A stretch of 26,900 nt of DNA from contig CAZIKB010000091.1 of the NCBI GenBank assembly GCA_964539665.1, forward strand, positions 1 to 26,900. Direction: 5' to 3'. Every line of letters starts with the position of its first letter. Position 1 is the stretch's first letter. This DNA is from CAZIKB01 sp964539665. Lineage in GTDB: Bacteria; Zhuqueibacterota; Zhuqueibacteria; Oceanimicrobiales; Oceanimicrobiaceae. A program made the position numbers and the translations under genes. The notes beneath the pieces were generated by a model that was not told where the DNA came from, made no database searches, and worked only from the letters and a program-made list of their open reading frames with translations. Shown here piece by piece: positions 1 through 7,545 of the stretch.

Positions 1-87
1 TTTTTAATTTAGGAGCCACCAATCTTAATTTCAACTAAATATAATACATTTTCCAAGCCCATTAATTTAAACATTTGACTTTTGTTA

Positions 88-1085
88 ATGACCTGGTTTA
101 AAAAAATACCAAAAATTGAACTCCATATTCATCTTGAAGGCGCCATTCCGCACAGAGCGCTGTGGGAGCTTATTCAAAAATACGGCGGTGATAGTGCAAT
201 CCCCAATGTTGAAACTCTTAAAAAACGTTTTGTATTTACTGATTTTGCTCATTTCATTAAAACCTGGTCCTGGAAAAATCAGTTCCTGCGTGAATACGAA
301 GACTTCACATTCATTTCTGAATTAGTTGCGAGAGAACTTTTCAACCAAAATATTCGATATGCTGAAATGCTTTATTCGCCATCACTTTTTATTCGTAATG
401 GCCTTGAAATCCAAAATATAAATGAAGCCGTTCACATTGGTCTATCACGAGTTCCAGAAATTGAAGTATCTCTTATCGCTGACCTGGTGCGTGATTATGG
501 CCCTATAAAGAGATAAGAACGCTTGAGAAGCTTAATGAAACCAGAGAATTTGGAGTAATTGGCATAGGGATTGGTGGTTCTGAGCGAGAATATCCCCCAG
601 AGTTATTTGAGCGTATTTTTAAAAGGGCTCGCAAATTTGGATTTCGCACTAATGCTCATGCAGGCGAAGCAGATGGCGCAGAGAGTATTTGGAGTGCGAT
701 TGAAAAACTAAAAGTAGATCGAATAGGACATGGTACTCGGGCGTTTGAAGATCCTCGATTATTACATTTTCTTGCAAAAAAGAGAATTCCATTGGAAATG
801 TGTCCTGTTTCAAATGTACGTACGGGAGTTGTCGAAAATATTAAAGATCATCCAATTAAGGACTATTTTAAGGAAGGTTTGCTCGTAACAGTAAACACAG
901 ATGACCCTGAAATGTTTAATACAAATCTTGCGTATGAGTATCAATTACTTGTAGAAGAATGTGGTTTTTCATACAGGGATATTTGTGTTTTAATTTTAAA
1001 CGCCATAGAAGCTTCATGGTTACCCGAAAATCGCAAAAAAGATTTTATTGATTTGTTTAAAAATCATAAATTGTGGATAACATAA
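88..1085 (+). pseudogene. add: Adenosine deaminase, interrupted by a single-base frameshift
   Basis: Adenosine deaminase converts adenosine (and deoxyadenosine) to inosine in purine salvage. The reading frame starts at ATG 88 and runs to a stop at 514-516. The rest of the enzyme continues in the next frame from about position 504 to the stop at 1083-1085, so one base is missing near 500-512. Joined, the two parts give about 332 residues, the normal family length. Visible family motifs are the metal-binding HIH pair at residues 13-15 (HIHLEG), HAGEAD near base 657 with the catalytic Glu, RIGHG near base 720, and the NTDDP segment near base 896. No conserved block is lost, so this is either a recent frameshift or a sequence error. 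The GC content is low (23 of 60 bases at 241-300), unlike the next gene. The family call is sure; functional status is open. Confidence 0.88.
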
Positions 1086-1140
1086 TTTAATTAGTTGTCG
1101 GTCAAACGTTAATTATGTGAACATCGATACAAACAGAATC

Positions 1141-1147
1141 AGAGGAG
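1141..1147 (+). promoter_or_regulatory. Ribosome binding site that favours a TTG start for the methyltransferase
   Basis: AGAGGAG lies 8 bases before TTG 1156, whereas the longer alternative start GTG 1117 has no comparable site before it. From TTG 1156 the protein begins MPQPSPIDAFL and matches the usual family N-terminus in length. Confidence 0.55.
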
Positions 1148-1155
1148 CAAATCCA

Positions 1156-2118
1156 TTGCCACAACCATCACCAATTGATGCTTTTCTCGAGAAGCAAGGC
1201 GTAGTCCTGCTAGATGGCGGATTGGCAACCGAATTGGAGAACCTTGGCCACGATCTCAATCATCCATTATGGTCCGCTCGCCTGTTGGTTACCAATCCCG
1301 AAGATATTCGCAAGGTACATCTTTCGTACCTCGAAGCGGGTGCAGACTGTATCACATCTGCCAGTTACCAGGCAAGTGTTCCAGGCTTCGTGGCAGAGGG
1401 AATGTCAGAGAAACAGGCAAGGTCTCTCATGAAAAAATCTGTGGCCCTGGCTTGCGAGGCCCGCGACGAATATTGGGAATGCGTCAAAAGCGAAGAAGAC
1501 CGGCCTATTCGGCCTCTTGTGGCAGCGAGTATCGGGCCGTATGGCGCGTATCTCGCTGACGGCTCTGAATACCACGGCAACTATGGTATCCCATCAAGTG
1601 AATTGCGCTCGTTCCATGAGCCGCGATGGAAGGTGCTGGCTGAGTCGTCCGCCGATTTATTCGCCTGCGAAACTATCCCGAGCTTTCAGGAAGCAGAGGT
1701 TTTGCTGGAGCTCCTCCAGGAAACACCGGCAATCCAGGTCTGGGTAAGTTTCTCATGCCGGGACAATGAAAGCATTAGCGACGGAACACCGATCGCAGAA
1801 TGCGCCACACTATTTGTAAACTGTGAGCAGGTAGTAGCGGTAGGAGTCAACTGCACTCCTCCTCAGTATGTTTCTGCATTGATTGAGCAGATTCGCAGAG
1901 GAGCGCCAACCAAACCGATAGTTGTGTATCCGAATTCAGGCAAGATTTACGACGCGACCCGGCGCGCCTGGATTGGGATTTCAGATACAACAAATTTCGG
2001 CAAAGCAGTTTCCGAATGGCGAAGAAACGGCGCCTTATTACTTGGCGGCTGCTGCCGAACCGAGCCCCGCCACATCAAAGCAATGCGGGGGGCTTTATTG
2101 AGCAGGGATATTGGATAG
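1156..2118 (+). CDS. mmuM: Homocysteine S-methyltransferase (MmuM type)
   Basis: This cytosolic enzyme transfers a methyl group from S-methylmethionine (possibly S-adenosylmethionine) to homocysteine, making methionine. From TTG 1156 the product has 320 residues, close to E. coli MmuM. The N-terminus carries LLDGGLATELE, followed by SASYQAS, SIGPYGAYLADGSEY and VVYPNSG, all strongly MmuM-like. The zinc ligands are Cys233 in GVNC and the Cys299-Cys300 pair in GGCCRT. GTG 1117 would add 13 residues and is less likely because the good ribosome site sits before 1156. The gene lies 70 bases after adenosine deaminase on the same strand. Adenosine and homocysteine are the two products of S-adenosylhomocysteine hydrolysis, so the pair may clear both; that is inference. 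GC is higher than in its left neighbour (31 of 60 bases at 1201-1260). Confidence 0.92.
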   Translation: MPQPSPIDAFLEKQGVVLLDGGLATELENLGHDLNHPLWSARLLVTNPEDIRKVHLSYLEAGADCITSASYQASVPGFVAEGMSEKQARSLMKKSVALACEARDEYWECVKSEEDRPIRPLVAASIGPYGAYLADGSEYHGNYGIPSSELRSFHEPRWKVLAESSADLFACETIPSFQEAEVLLELLQETPAIQVWVSFSCRDNESISDGTPIAECATLFVNCEQVVAVGVNCTPPQYVSALIEQIRRGAPTKPIVVYPNSGKIYDATRRAWIGISDTTNFGKAVSEWRRNGALLLGGCCRTEPRHIKAMRGALLSRDIG

Positions 2119-2288
2119 ATAAACACAGAGGATCAAATATTTAATATTTACTTTTATCTACTTATTGCCTATATTTTTACATATTTCTCTAAAAGAAACT
2201 AATATTACTAACAGTTCTATCATTTTATATATTTTATCCCAAAAATACAAATAACATATTTTCAAAAGTTTAAATTAGGTGAAAATTG

Positions 2289-2498
2289 ATGGATACTAAA
2301 ATATTACTTGAGAAAGCGTTAAACTTAAGACCCGCAGAAAGGTTACAGCTTATCGAATGGCTGGCGCAAAGTCTTGATAAACCCGATGAACAAATTGATA
2401 AAATATGGGCTGAGGAAGCAGAAAAACGATACCAGGCATTAAAAGCAGGCAAAGTGCAAACTATTCCATTGAATGAAATAATACAAAGATATAAATAA
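2289..2498 (+). CDS. Addiction-module antitoxin (Unstab_antitox-like)
   Basis: This small acidic protein of 69 residues begins MDTKILLEKALNL and contains LRPAERLQLIEWLAQSLD and a C-terminal KAGKVQTIPLNEI segment. This is the pattern of the short helical antitoxins (Pfam Unstab_antitox / addiction module family) that pair with RelE/ParE toxins. It should bind and neutralise the toxin and autoregulate the operon. ATG 2289 is chosen over TTG 2286 because AGGTGA at 2277-2282 sits 6 bases before it. The stop codon touches the ATG of the next reading frame at 2499, the usual coupling of such pairs. The partner toxin is broken, so this antitoxin appears to be an orphan unless a second toxin exists elsewhere. 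The 170 bases before it are very AT-rich and show no further gene. Confidence 0.82.
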   Translation: MDTKILLEKALNLRPAERLQLIEWLAQSLDKPDEQIDKIWAEEAEKRYQALKAGKVQTIPLNEIIQRYK

Positions 2499-2794
2499 AT
2501 GGAAGTCGAATTTATTGAACCCGCCTCAATCGAATTAGATGATGCGATTGATTATTACAATCTATAATCTTATGGCCTGGGTGATGAGTTTTTTGATGAA
2601 GTCCTAACAACAATTGAATTAATTACTCTTTTCCCAAGTGTGTGGACACAAAATACAAAACATACACGAAAGGCTATATTGAAAAATTTCCATACAGTTT
2701 AATATATTCAATCCACAATGACAAAGTTTATATTCTTGCAGTAGCCCATCAACATAGAGAGCCAGAATACTGGATAGATAAAATTTTTCGTTAA
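2499..2794 (+). pseudogene. RelE/ParE-family toxin, inactivated by a nonsense codon and a frameshift
   Basis: The frame opens at ATG 2499, directly after the antitoxin stop, and reads MEVEFIEPASIELDDAIDYY before a TAA at 2565-2567, where a Gln-type CAA codon would be expected. It then reads on as SYGLGDEFFDEVL and ELITLFPSVW up to about 2690. There one base is missing, probably a C in the Pro codon of KNFPYSLIY. The next frame finishes with VYILAVAHQHREPEYW and IDKIF, ending at TAA 2792-2794. Restored, the product is 98 residues, the family size, with the C-terminal Arg/Tyr-Trp block typical of ParE-like toxins, which act on gyrase or mRNA depending on the branch. The span of 296 bases is exactly one short of 99 codons, which fits a single deletion. 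Both lesions were read directly. Confidence 0.85.
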
Positions 2795-3155
2795 TTATTT
2801 GGCTTACTTTTAAAGATGACGTGGTGGCTCGGTAGTTTTTTTTCTCTTCTCGCGTTGGTTTTGTAGAATAACCACTCTGCTGGTTTTATTAGTAGTATTT
2901 GCGACTCGAGCCTTAGTACCGATCCAATGTTAAAGGTTGAGTTGTTGAAGATGCTTTGAGTTAACAAGGTCATGAAATTCCTGTTTATTAACTCCGTTGA
3001 GGATTAATTGGAGACTGAATCAAGTGAGGAGCACAATTACCCCCACGAGCGTGGTAAGCAGGTAATAATAAATTTCGGAAGACAATCACTATTCTATAAC
3101 AGGTGGCCCATTCCCACCCAGCCTTAACTAATTTACTAGCTTCGAAGGAGGAAAG
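2795..3155 (+). other. Intergenic region without a supported gene (361 bases)
   Basis: Short frames exist on both strands here, the longest about 60 codons on the - strand at 2791-2973, but none has a ribosome site or recognisable motif. The + strand reads a hydrophobic signal-peptide-like stretch from ATG 2817 that ends after 16 codons; I do not call it a gene. A small inverted repeat, CCACG-AG-CGTGG, lies at 3043-3054. The only clear signal is the strong ribosome site AAGGAGGA at 3145-3152 that serves the next gene. It may contain the promoter of the S9 peptidase, but I see no convincing -35/-10 pair. Confidence 0.6.
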
Positions 3156-5294
3156 ATGAAAAAGTTCAATACCATTTCACTGATGTTATTCCTGTCTATC
3201 TATCTCGTTACACAGGGAATAAGCCAGGTACATAATTCTCCACATTCACAAAGTTCGTCCACAATAACAAAAAGGCCGGTATCTCTGGAAGACTATTATC
3301 GGATTGAGAGTGTCAACAGCCCGGCGATTTCACCGGACGGTAAAAAGGTCGCCTATGTCAGAACCTATATAATCGAAAAGGAAAACCGCCGGCAGACAGA
3401 AATCTGGCTGGCTGCGGTTGATTCTGGCGATGAGCCAGTTCGGTTAACAAATCCCGCTTTTAATGCCACGAATCCGCAGTGGAGTCCGGACGCTACTTTA
3501 TTAGCATTTTCATCAAGGCGGGAAGTCCCGCAAGCAGATGAGAAAACCAGCAGCTCTATCTGGTTTCTAAGAATGGATCGACCCGCTGGTGAAGCATTTC
3601 AAATTACCGGCGTTGGCGGCCGGCCGATTTTCAGTCCGGACAATAAATGGATTGCATTTACCAAACGGACTCCCCCTGAATCCAAACCTGAGAAGCCGAA
3701 ACTGAATGAGTTTGAGCGCAAAATCCAGGAACGATTTAAAGGACGAATCTTCGATTGGATGAATTATCGTTTTGACCGCCGGGGTTATTTGCCCGATCCG
3801 CGCGATCCGCAAGCGACTCCTGCACAGGAACTTTATGTCGTACCCAGGGCAGGTGGCGATCCCAAACAAATAACCGAGCTTGGCTTCAATGTCCAGAGAG
3901 CGGCCTGGCGTCGGGATGGTACGGCTCTGGCCTTCACAGCCGATTCCCATCAGCGCGATGAACATTCCTACGAGCGGGCTGATGTTTGGCTTGTAAGCAC
4001 AAATGGCAAAGTACAACGACTCACCGACGACGGCTTTAACTATTCCAGTCCGGCATTTTCTCCAGATAGTAAATCCATTGTTGTCAGGGGAAACCTTGGA
4101 TTAGATAAAGTGATCGCTGCAAAACAGGATCACGGAGCGCCGACCGATCTTTTTCTCATCCCGACAGATGGCGGCCCGCCTGAAAATCTCACTGCGGATT
4201 GGGACCTGATCCCCGGCCAGCCGCAATGGAGCGGCGATGGCAAATCCATTTATTTTACGGCTGCCACTCATGGTAACTTCCACTTATTTAAGCTCACGCC
4301 TAAAAATGGACACGTAGAGCAGGTAACAACAGGCGACCGTTGGCTGAGAAATGTCAGTTTTTCTGCGAATTTCAAACAGATAGTCTATTCTGCCACAACG
4401 CCAACACAGCCTGGCAATATTTTTGGGGCTCGCAATGACGGCTCTGAAGAAACCCGTTTAACCGAGAGCAATAAAAATCTGTTAAACGAAATCCAACTCA
4501 GCTCAACCGAGCGCATTCAGTATCAAAGCAAAGACGGGACTGCAATTGAAGGCTGGGTGATGAAACCCGTAAATTATGACGCAGAAGTCAAATATCCCAT
4601 GATTCTCGTGATTCATGGCGGTCCTCACAGCGCTTACGGCAACAGTTTTTCATTTCAGCGGCAACTGTTAACTGCGCAGGATTATTTTGTGCTGTTTACC
4701 AATCCGCGCGCTTCCACAGGCTATGGCGAAAAATTTCGCTGGGCAACCTGGGGAAGCTGGGGATTTCTTGATTTCGAAGACGTCATGGCGGGTGTGGATT
4801 ACGCTCTACAGCACTATGCAATTGATGAAAATCGTCTGGGAGTCACAGGATATTCCTATGGCGGTTATTTAACCAACTGGGCCATCACACACACTAAGCG
4901 GTTTACTGCTGCCATATCCGGAGCATCGATTTCAAACTGGGTGAGCGACTATGGTACCGCCGACATTCCGAGAACCAAAGAAAGCGAGTTTTTCGGGCCG
5001 CCCTGGCAGAAAAAAAGCCGGGAATTACTATTAAAGTCATCGCCAATTGTTTACGCCGGCAACGTAGTAACTCCAACCATGTTTATCCATGGTGAAGCTG
5101 ATCTGCGCGTTCCTATCGAAGAGGCAGAACAGATGTATGTAGCGTTGAAAAAACAGCGAGTACCTGCGAAATTTATCCGCTACCCCGAGACCTATCACGG
5201 TGGCTGGACTCTGTGGCGAACCGTGCACAGATACTTTTATGAATTGCAATGGTGGCAGGAACATTTTCAACTGGACACTTCATCAAGCAAGTAA
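3156..5294 (+). CDS. Secreted S9-family (prolyl oligopeptidase-like) serine peptidase
   Basis: This is an exported serine peptidase, probably a dipeptidyl/acylaminoacyl-type enzyme that trims peptides in the periplasm or outside the cell. The 712-residue protein starts with a signal peptide (MKKFNTISLMLFLSIYL, ending near GISQ). A beta-propeller of PD40/WD40-like blades follows, at about residues 45-420, with repeated motifs such as AISPDGKKVAYV, QWSPDATLLAF, AFSPDSKSIVV and QWSGDGKSIYF. The alpha/beta hydrolase domain occupies about 445-705. The catalytic triad is Ser567 in GYSYGG, Asp649 in GEADLRVP and His681 in ETYHGG. The oxyanion strand reads VIHGGPHSAYG. ATG 3156 is supported by AAGGAGGA just before it. 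An M14 carboxypeptidase follows, so the pair could degrade peptides together. The exact specificity cannot be read from sequence. Confidence 0.95.
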   Translation: MKKFNTISLMLFLSIYLVTQGISQVHNSPHSQSSSTITKRPVSLEDYYRIESVNSPAISPDGKKVAYVRTYIIEKENRRQTEIWLAAVDSGDEPVRLTNPAFNATNPQWSPDATLLAFSSRREVPQADEKTSSSIWFLRMDRPAGEAFQITGVGGRPIFSPDNKWIAFTKRTPPESKPEKPKLNEFERKIQERFKGRIFDWMNYRFDRRGYLPDPRDPQATPAQELYVVPRAGGDPKQITELGFNVQRAAWRRDGTALAFTADSHQRDEHSYERADVWLVSTNGKVQRLTDDGFNYSSPAFSPDSKSIVVRGNLGLDKVIAAKQDHGAPTDLFLIPTDGGPPENLTADWDLIPGQPQWSGDGKSIYFTAATHGNFHLFKLTPKNGHVEQVTTGDRWLRNVSFSANFKQIVYSATTPTQPGNIFGARNDGSEETRLTESNKNLLNEIQLSSTERIQYQSKDGTAIEGWVMKPVNYDAEVKYPMILVIHGGPHSAYGNSFSFQRQLLTAQDYFVLFTNPRASTGYGEKFRWATWGSWGFLDFEDVMAGVDYALQHYAIDENRLGVTGYSYGGYLTNWAITHTKRFTAAISGASISNWVSDYGTADIPRTKESEFFGPPWQKKSRELLLKSSPIVYAGNVVTPTMFIHGEADLRVPIEEAEQMYVALKKQRVPAKFIRYPETYHGGWTLWRTVHRYFYELQWWQEHFQLDTSSSK

Positions 5295-5365
5295 AGGACT
5301 ACCACTAAAAATAAATTGTAAGACTCATTGTGGAAGTGTCATCAATTAATGTGTTATTTAGCTGC

Positions 5366-5390
5366 TGACTAACCTTCCGAAGGTTAGTCA
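5366..5390 (+). terminator. Perfect 12-base-arm hairpin after the S9 peptidase gene
   Basis: TGACTAACCTTC at 5366-5377 and GAAGGTTAGTCA at 5379-5390 are perfect inverted copies around one base; a realistic stem has 11 pairs with a CCG loop. It lies 72 bases after the S9 stop and 76 before the M14 start. No T run follows on the + strand, so it may be a processing or stability hairpin, or a copy of a dispersed palindrome, rather than a classical terminator. Confidence 0.55.
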
Positions 5391-5454
5391 TTCAACAGAT
5401 TCATAAATGACAATTAAGTTCCAGGATGATTTATCATCCTTCAATTTTAATCCA

Positions 5455-5461
5455 GGAGGAA
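5455..5461 (+). promoter_or_regulatory. Ribosome binding site fixing the M14 peptidase start
   Basis: AGGAGGA ends 5 bases before ATG 5467. The same frame is open back to an earlier ATG at 5407, but that start would bury the signal peptide behind 20 extra residues and has no ribosome site. Confidence 0.8.
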
Positions 5462-5466
5462 GAACC

Positions 5467-7182
5467 ATGTTACTAAGAAAAAATAATACTCACTGGCTGT
5501 TTATTCTTGCGATACTGTTTTTCATTAACTTTGTTTTTGCTCAAACAGAGGATGCGAGCCAACCCAACTGGCAAAAATATCACAGCTCAGCGGAGACTCA
5601 TGCTTTACTCGAAGGCTGGGCAGCCAGGTATCCTGAGCTTACCAGATTGTATTCCATCGGAGAAACCTTAAAGGGCACACCGCTGATGGTGCTGGAAATT
5701 ACCAGCAAAGAAACCGGCAAAGCAGATGAGAAGCCAGGATATTATTACGATGGCAACATTCACGCCGGCGAACTGACCGGTGCCGAGGTTGCGCTGCATT
5801 TTGCCTGGCATATTTTGAGTAATTATGGTAAAGACGACCGCATAACCGTGCTGGTTAATACCCACACTCTTTACATCCGGCCCAAATTTAATCCGGACGG
5901 CGCGGACATTGCGCAAACCACGCCTCACTCTCTTAGAAGCACTCCCAGGCCTTATGATGAAGACCGGGACGGCCGTTTTGATGAGGACCCCGGCAATGAC
6001 TTGAATGGCGATGGCGTCATTACTCGCATGCGCGTCCAAAATCCGAACGGGGTGTGGAAAGTCAGTCCGGATGATAAACGCATTATGGTGCGTCGGCAAG
6101 AAAGTGATTTTAACGGCAAGTTTTACGATATCTACTCCGAAGGCATCGACGATGACAGCGATGGCTTGTTCAATGAAGATGGCGTTGGTGGCATCGATAT
6201 GAACCGCAATTTTCCGCGCAACTGGGGCCTGGAGTTCGAACAGCGGGGTGCCGGTCCTTTTCCCCTTTCCGAACCCGAAACGCGCGCTACCATAGAATTT
6301 ATAAACAGTCACCGCAACATCACCGGCGTCTTTCATGGCCACACTTCTGGTGGTTTTCTGTTTCGATTGCCGTCAACCATTTCCTGGGATGAGTACAATC
6401 TGAACGACCAGCGCCTGATTCTTGAACTTTCTGAAAAGTACACCAAAACAACCGGACAGCGCGCCATTGCCAGTTACAGCAATCCCCGAGTTCACCGATA
6501 TGGCACGCTTATAAGCTGGTCCTACTGGGATTTTGGCGTAATTGGGTTTGTGCCGGAATTCTGGGGCGGATTCGGACGCGACTACGATGACGACGGCAAA
6601 GTAAGCGAAACCGAAAAACTGCGCTGGAACAAAGAGGAGTTGAAAGGGTCCGGATTTGTGGACTGGCGACCGTTCGAACATCCGCAGTTGCGTAACGTAG
6701 AAATCGGTGGTTGGAAAACTAAATTCACGCGCCAGAATCCGCCGCCGCATCTACTCAAAATAGAAATTGAAAAGTATGTGCCGTGGATGGTCTGGTTAGC
6801 TGAAATCAGTCCACGGGTGGTGATAAAAGAAATTTCACAGGATGCCATTGATGCTGATAAGGTTGTGAAAGTAACTGTTGTAGTTGAAAACGAAGGCTAT
6901 CTGTCAACCAATATTACCCAACGCGCCCTGGATGCTGAAATCGTTGTGCCGGTGCGGGCAAAAGTAGATGTGCAGGATGGTGTACTGGTTGCAGGGAAAG
7001 CCTATGCCAACGTTGGTCATTTACAAGGTTCCCGAGACAGCCAGAGTCGCAGAGGGAGTGTTGGATCCCGGCGGATTCTTGAATATGTTTTGCAAATAAC
7101 TGGTTCAGACCCGGTTTTTACCATCAAGGTGATTTCGGAAAAAGGCGGGGTGTCAGTTAGAAAGGTAAACCTGAATCGGTGA
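5467..7182 (+). CDS. Secreted M14-family zinc carboxypeptidase with aspartate-rich loops
   Basis: This 571-residue exported metallopeptidase should remove C-terminal residues from peptides. A signal peptide occupies residues 1-25 (LLRKNNTHWLFILAILFF, ending FAQ). The zinc site is His99 and Glu102 in HAGELTGAE, with His292 in GHTSGGF as the likely third ligand. Substrate-binding NRNFPRNW lies near base 6200, and Glu364 in VPEFWGG is the likely catalytic Glu. Three segments resemble EF-hand or dockerin calcium loops: residues 164-185 (with DLNGDGVITR), 228-240 (DDDSDGLFNEDG) and 372-381 (DYDDDGKVSE). The last 120 residues look like a beta-sandwich domain (VVKVTVVVENEGYLSTN). It sits 172 bases after the S9 peptidase gene. 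Family and export are clear; the calcium role is inference. Confidence 0.94.
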   Translation: MLLRKNNTHWLFILAILFFINFVFAQTEDASQPNWQKYHSSAETHALLEGWAARYPELTRLYSIGETLKGTPLMVLEITSKETGKADEKPGYYYDGNIHAGELTGAEVALHFAWHILSNYGKDDRITVLVNTHTLYIRPKFNPDGADIAQTTPHSLRSTPRPYDEDRDGRFDEDPGNDLNGDGVITRMRVQNPNGVWKVSPDDKRIMVRRQESDFNGKFYDIYSEGIDDDSDGLFNEDGVGGIDMNRNFPRNWGLEFEQRGAGPFPLSEPETRATIEFINSHRNITGVFHGHTSGGFLFRLPSTISWDEYNLNDQRLILELSEKYTKTTGQRAIASYSNPRVHRYGTLISWSYWDFGVIGFVPEFWGGFGRDYDDDGKVSETEKLRWNKEELKGSGFVDWRPFEHPQLRNVEIGGWKTKFTRQNPPPHLLKIEIEKYVPWMVWLAEISPRVVIKEISQDAIDADKVVKVTVVVENEGYLSTNITQRALDAEIVVPVRAKVDVQDGVLVAGKAYANVGHLQGSRDSQSRRGSVGSRRILEYVLQITGSDPVFTIKVISEKGGVSVRKVNLNR

Positions 7183-7295
7183 GATAAAAGTTAACATAGA
7201 ACTTTGCACTGATTGTTGACGGAAACAAACATGGTTATTCAATTGGCTCGGTTTATATCCATTTTCAAATCATTGAAAAATTGCTAAATGAGCAA

Positions 7296-7326
7296 AAGAA
7301 TTTAATTCTTCTTTATAGCTGGGCTT
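7296..7326 (+). terminator. Weak terminator-like sequence after the M14 gene
   Basis: AAGAATT-T-AATTCTT at 7296-7310 is a perfect 7-base inverted repeat. It is followed by AGC-TGG-GCT at 7318-7326 and then six T residues. Both stems are weak, so this is only a possible transcription end about 115 bases after the M14 stop. Confidence 0.3.
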
Positions 7327-7438
7327 TTTTAAAATGCGAACAAATATAGTTTAAATATGATTGTAACATCGTAATTGATTTTTCAGTATATTGAAAGAAT
7401 AGCTGTTATCAATCCCAGACTTCTGCCAAATTGAACTA

Positions 7439-7469
7439 CTCATCGGATGACCTGAAGTTGTCCGATGAG
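7439..7469. repeat. Inverted repeat before the propeller gene
   Basis: CTCATCGGA at 7439-7447 and TCCGATGAG at 7461-7469 are perfect inverted copies separated by 13 bases. It lies 76 bases before ATG 7546 with no T run after it. It could be a leader hairpin or an operator-like palindrome; the sequence does not decide. Confidence 0.5.
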
Positions 7470-7545
7470 AGTAAACTGTTGCTGTAATGACGCAAAAATT
7501 GTGTTTATCTGAAGTCTCATTATTAAATCCCATAAGGAAGGAAAT

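Larger units (their letters stand above)
7183..7545 (+). other. Intergenic region with hairpins (363 bases)
   Basis: No gene is supported here; the - strand frame at 7351-7566 lacks any motif and overlaps the start of the next gene. The region holds a weak terminator-like stretch (7296-7326) and a 9-base-arm inverted repeat (7439-7469), and ends in the ribosome site AAGGAAGGA just before ATG 7546. Confidence 0.6.

Noticed and set aside
69..83. TTGACT promoter-like box just before the deaminase, in a 15-base match to 9079-9093
   Set aside because: It is only 7 bases from ATG 88, so the -10 box would fall inside the gene; the metal-binding HIH motif at residues 13-15 fixes the start there.
2791..2973. 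60-codon - strand frame after the broken toxin, considered as a transposase remnant
   Set aside because: No recognisable transposase motif, terminal inverted repeats or target duplication could be seen.
3567..4016. 149-codon - strand frame opposite the S9 peptidase gene
   Set aside because: Lies within the propeller-coding part of a clear gene and shows no motif.
5668..6342. Long - strand frame (224 codons) opposite the M14 peptidase gene
   Set aside because: It is the shadow of a strongly supported gene with catalytic motifs, and has no ribosome site or family motif of its own.
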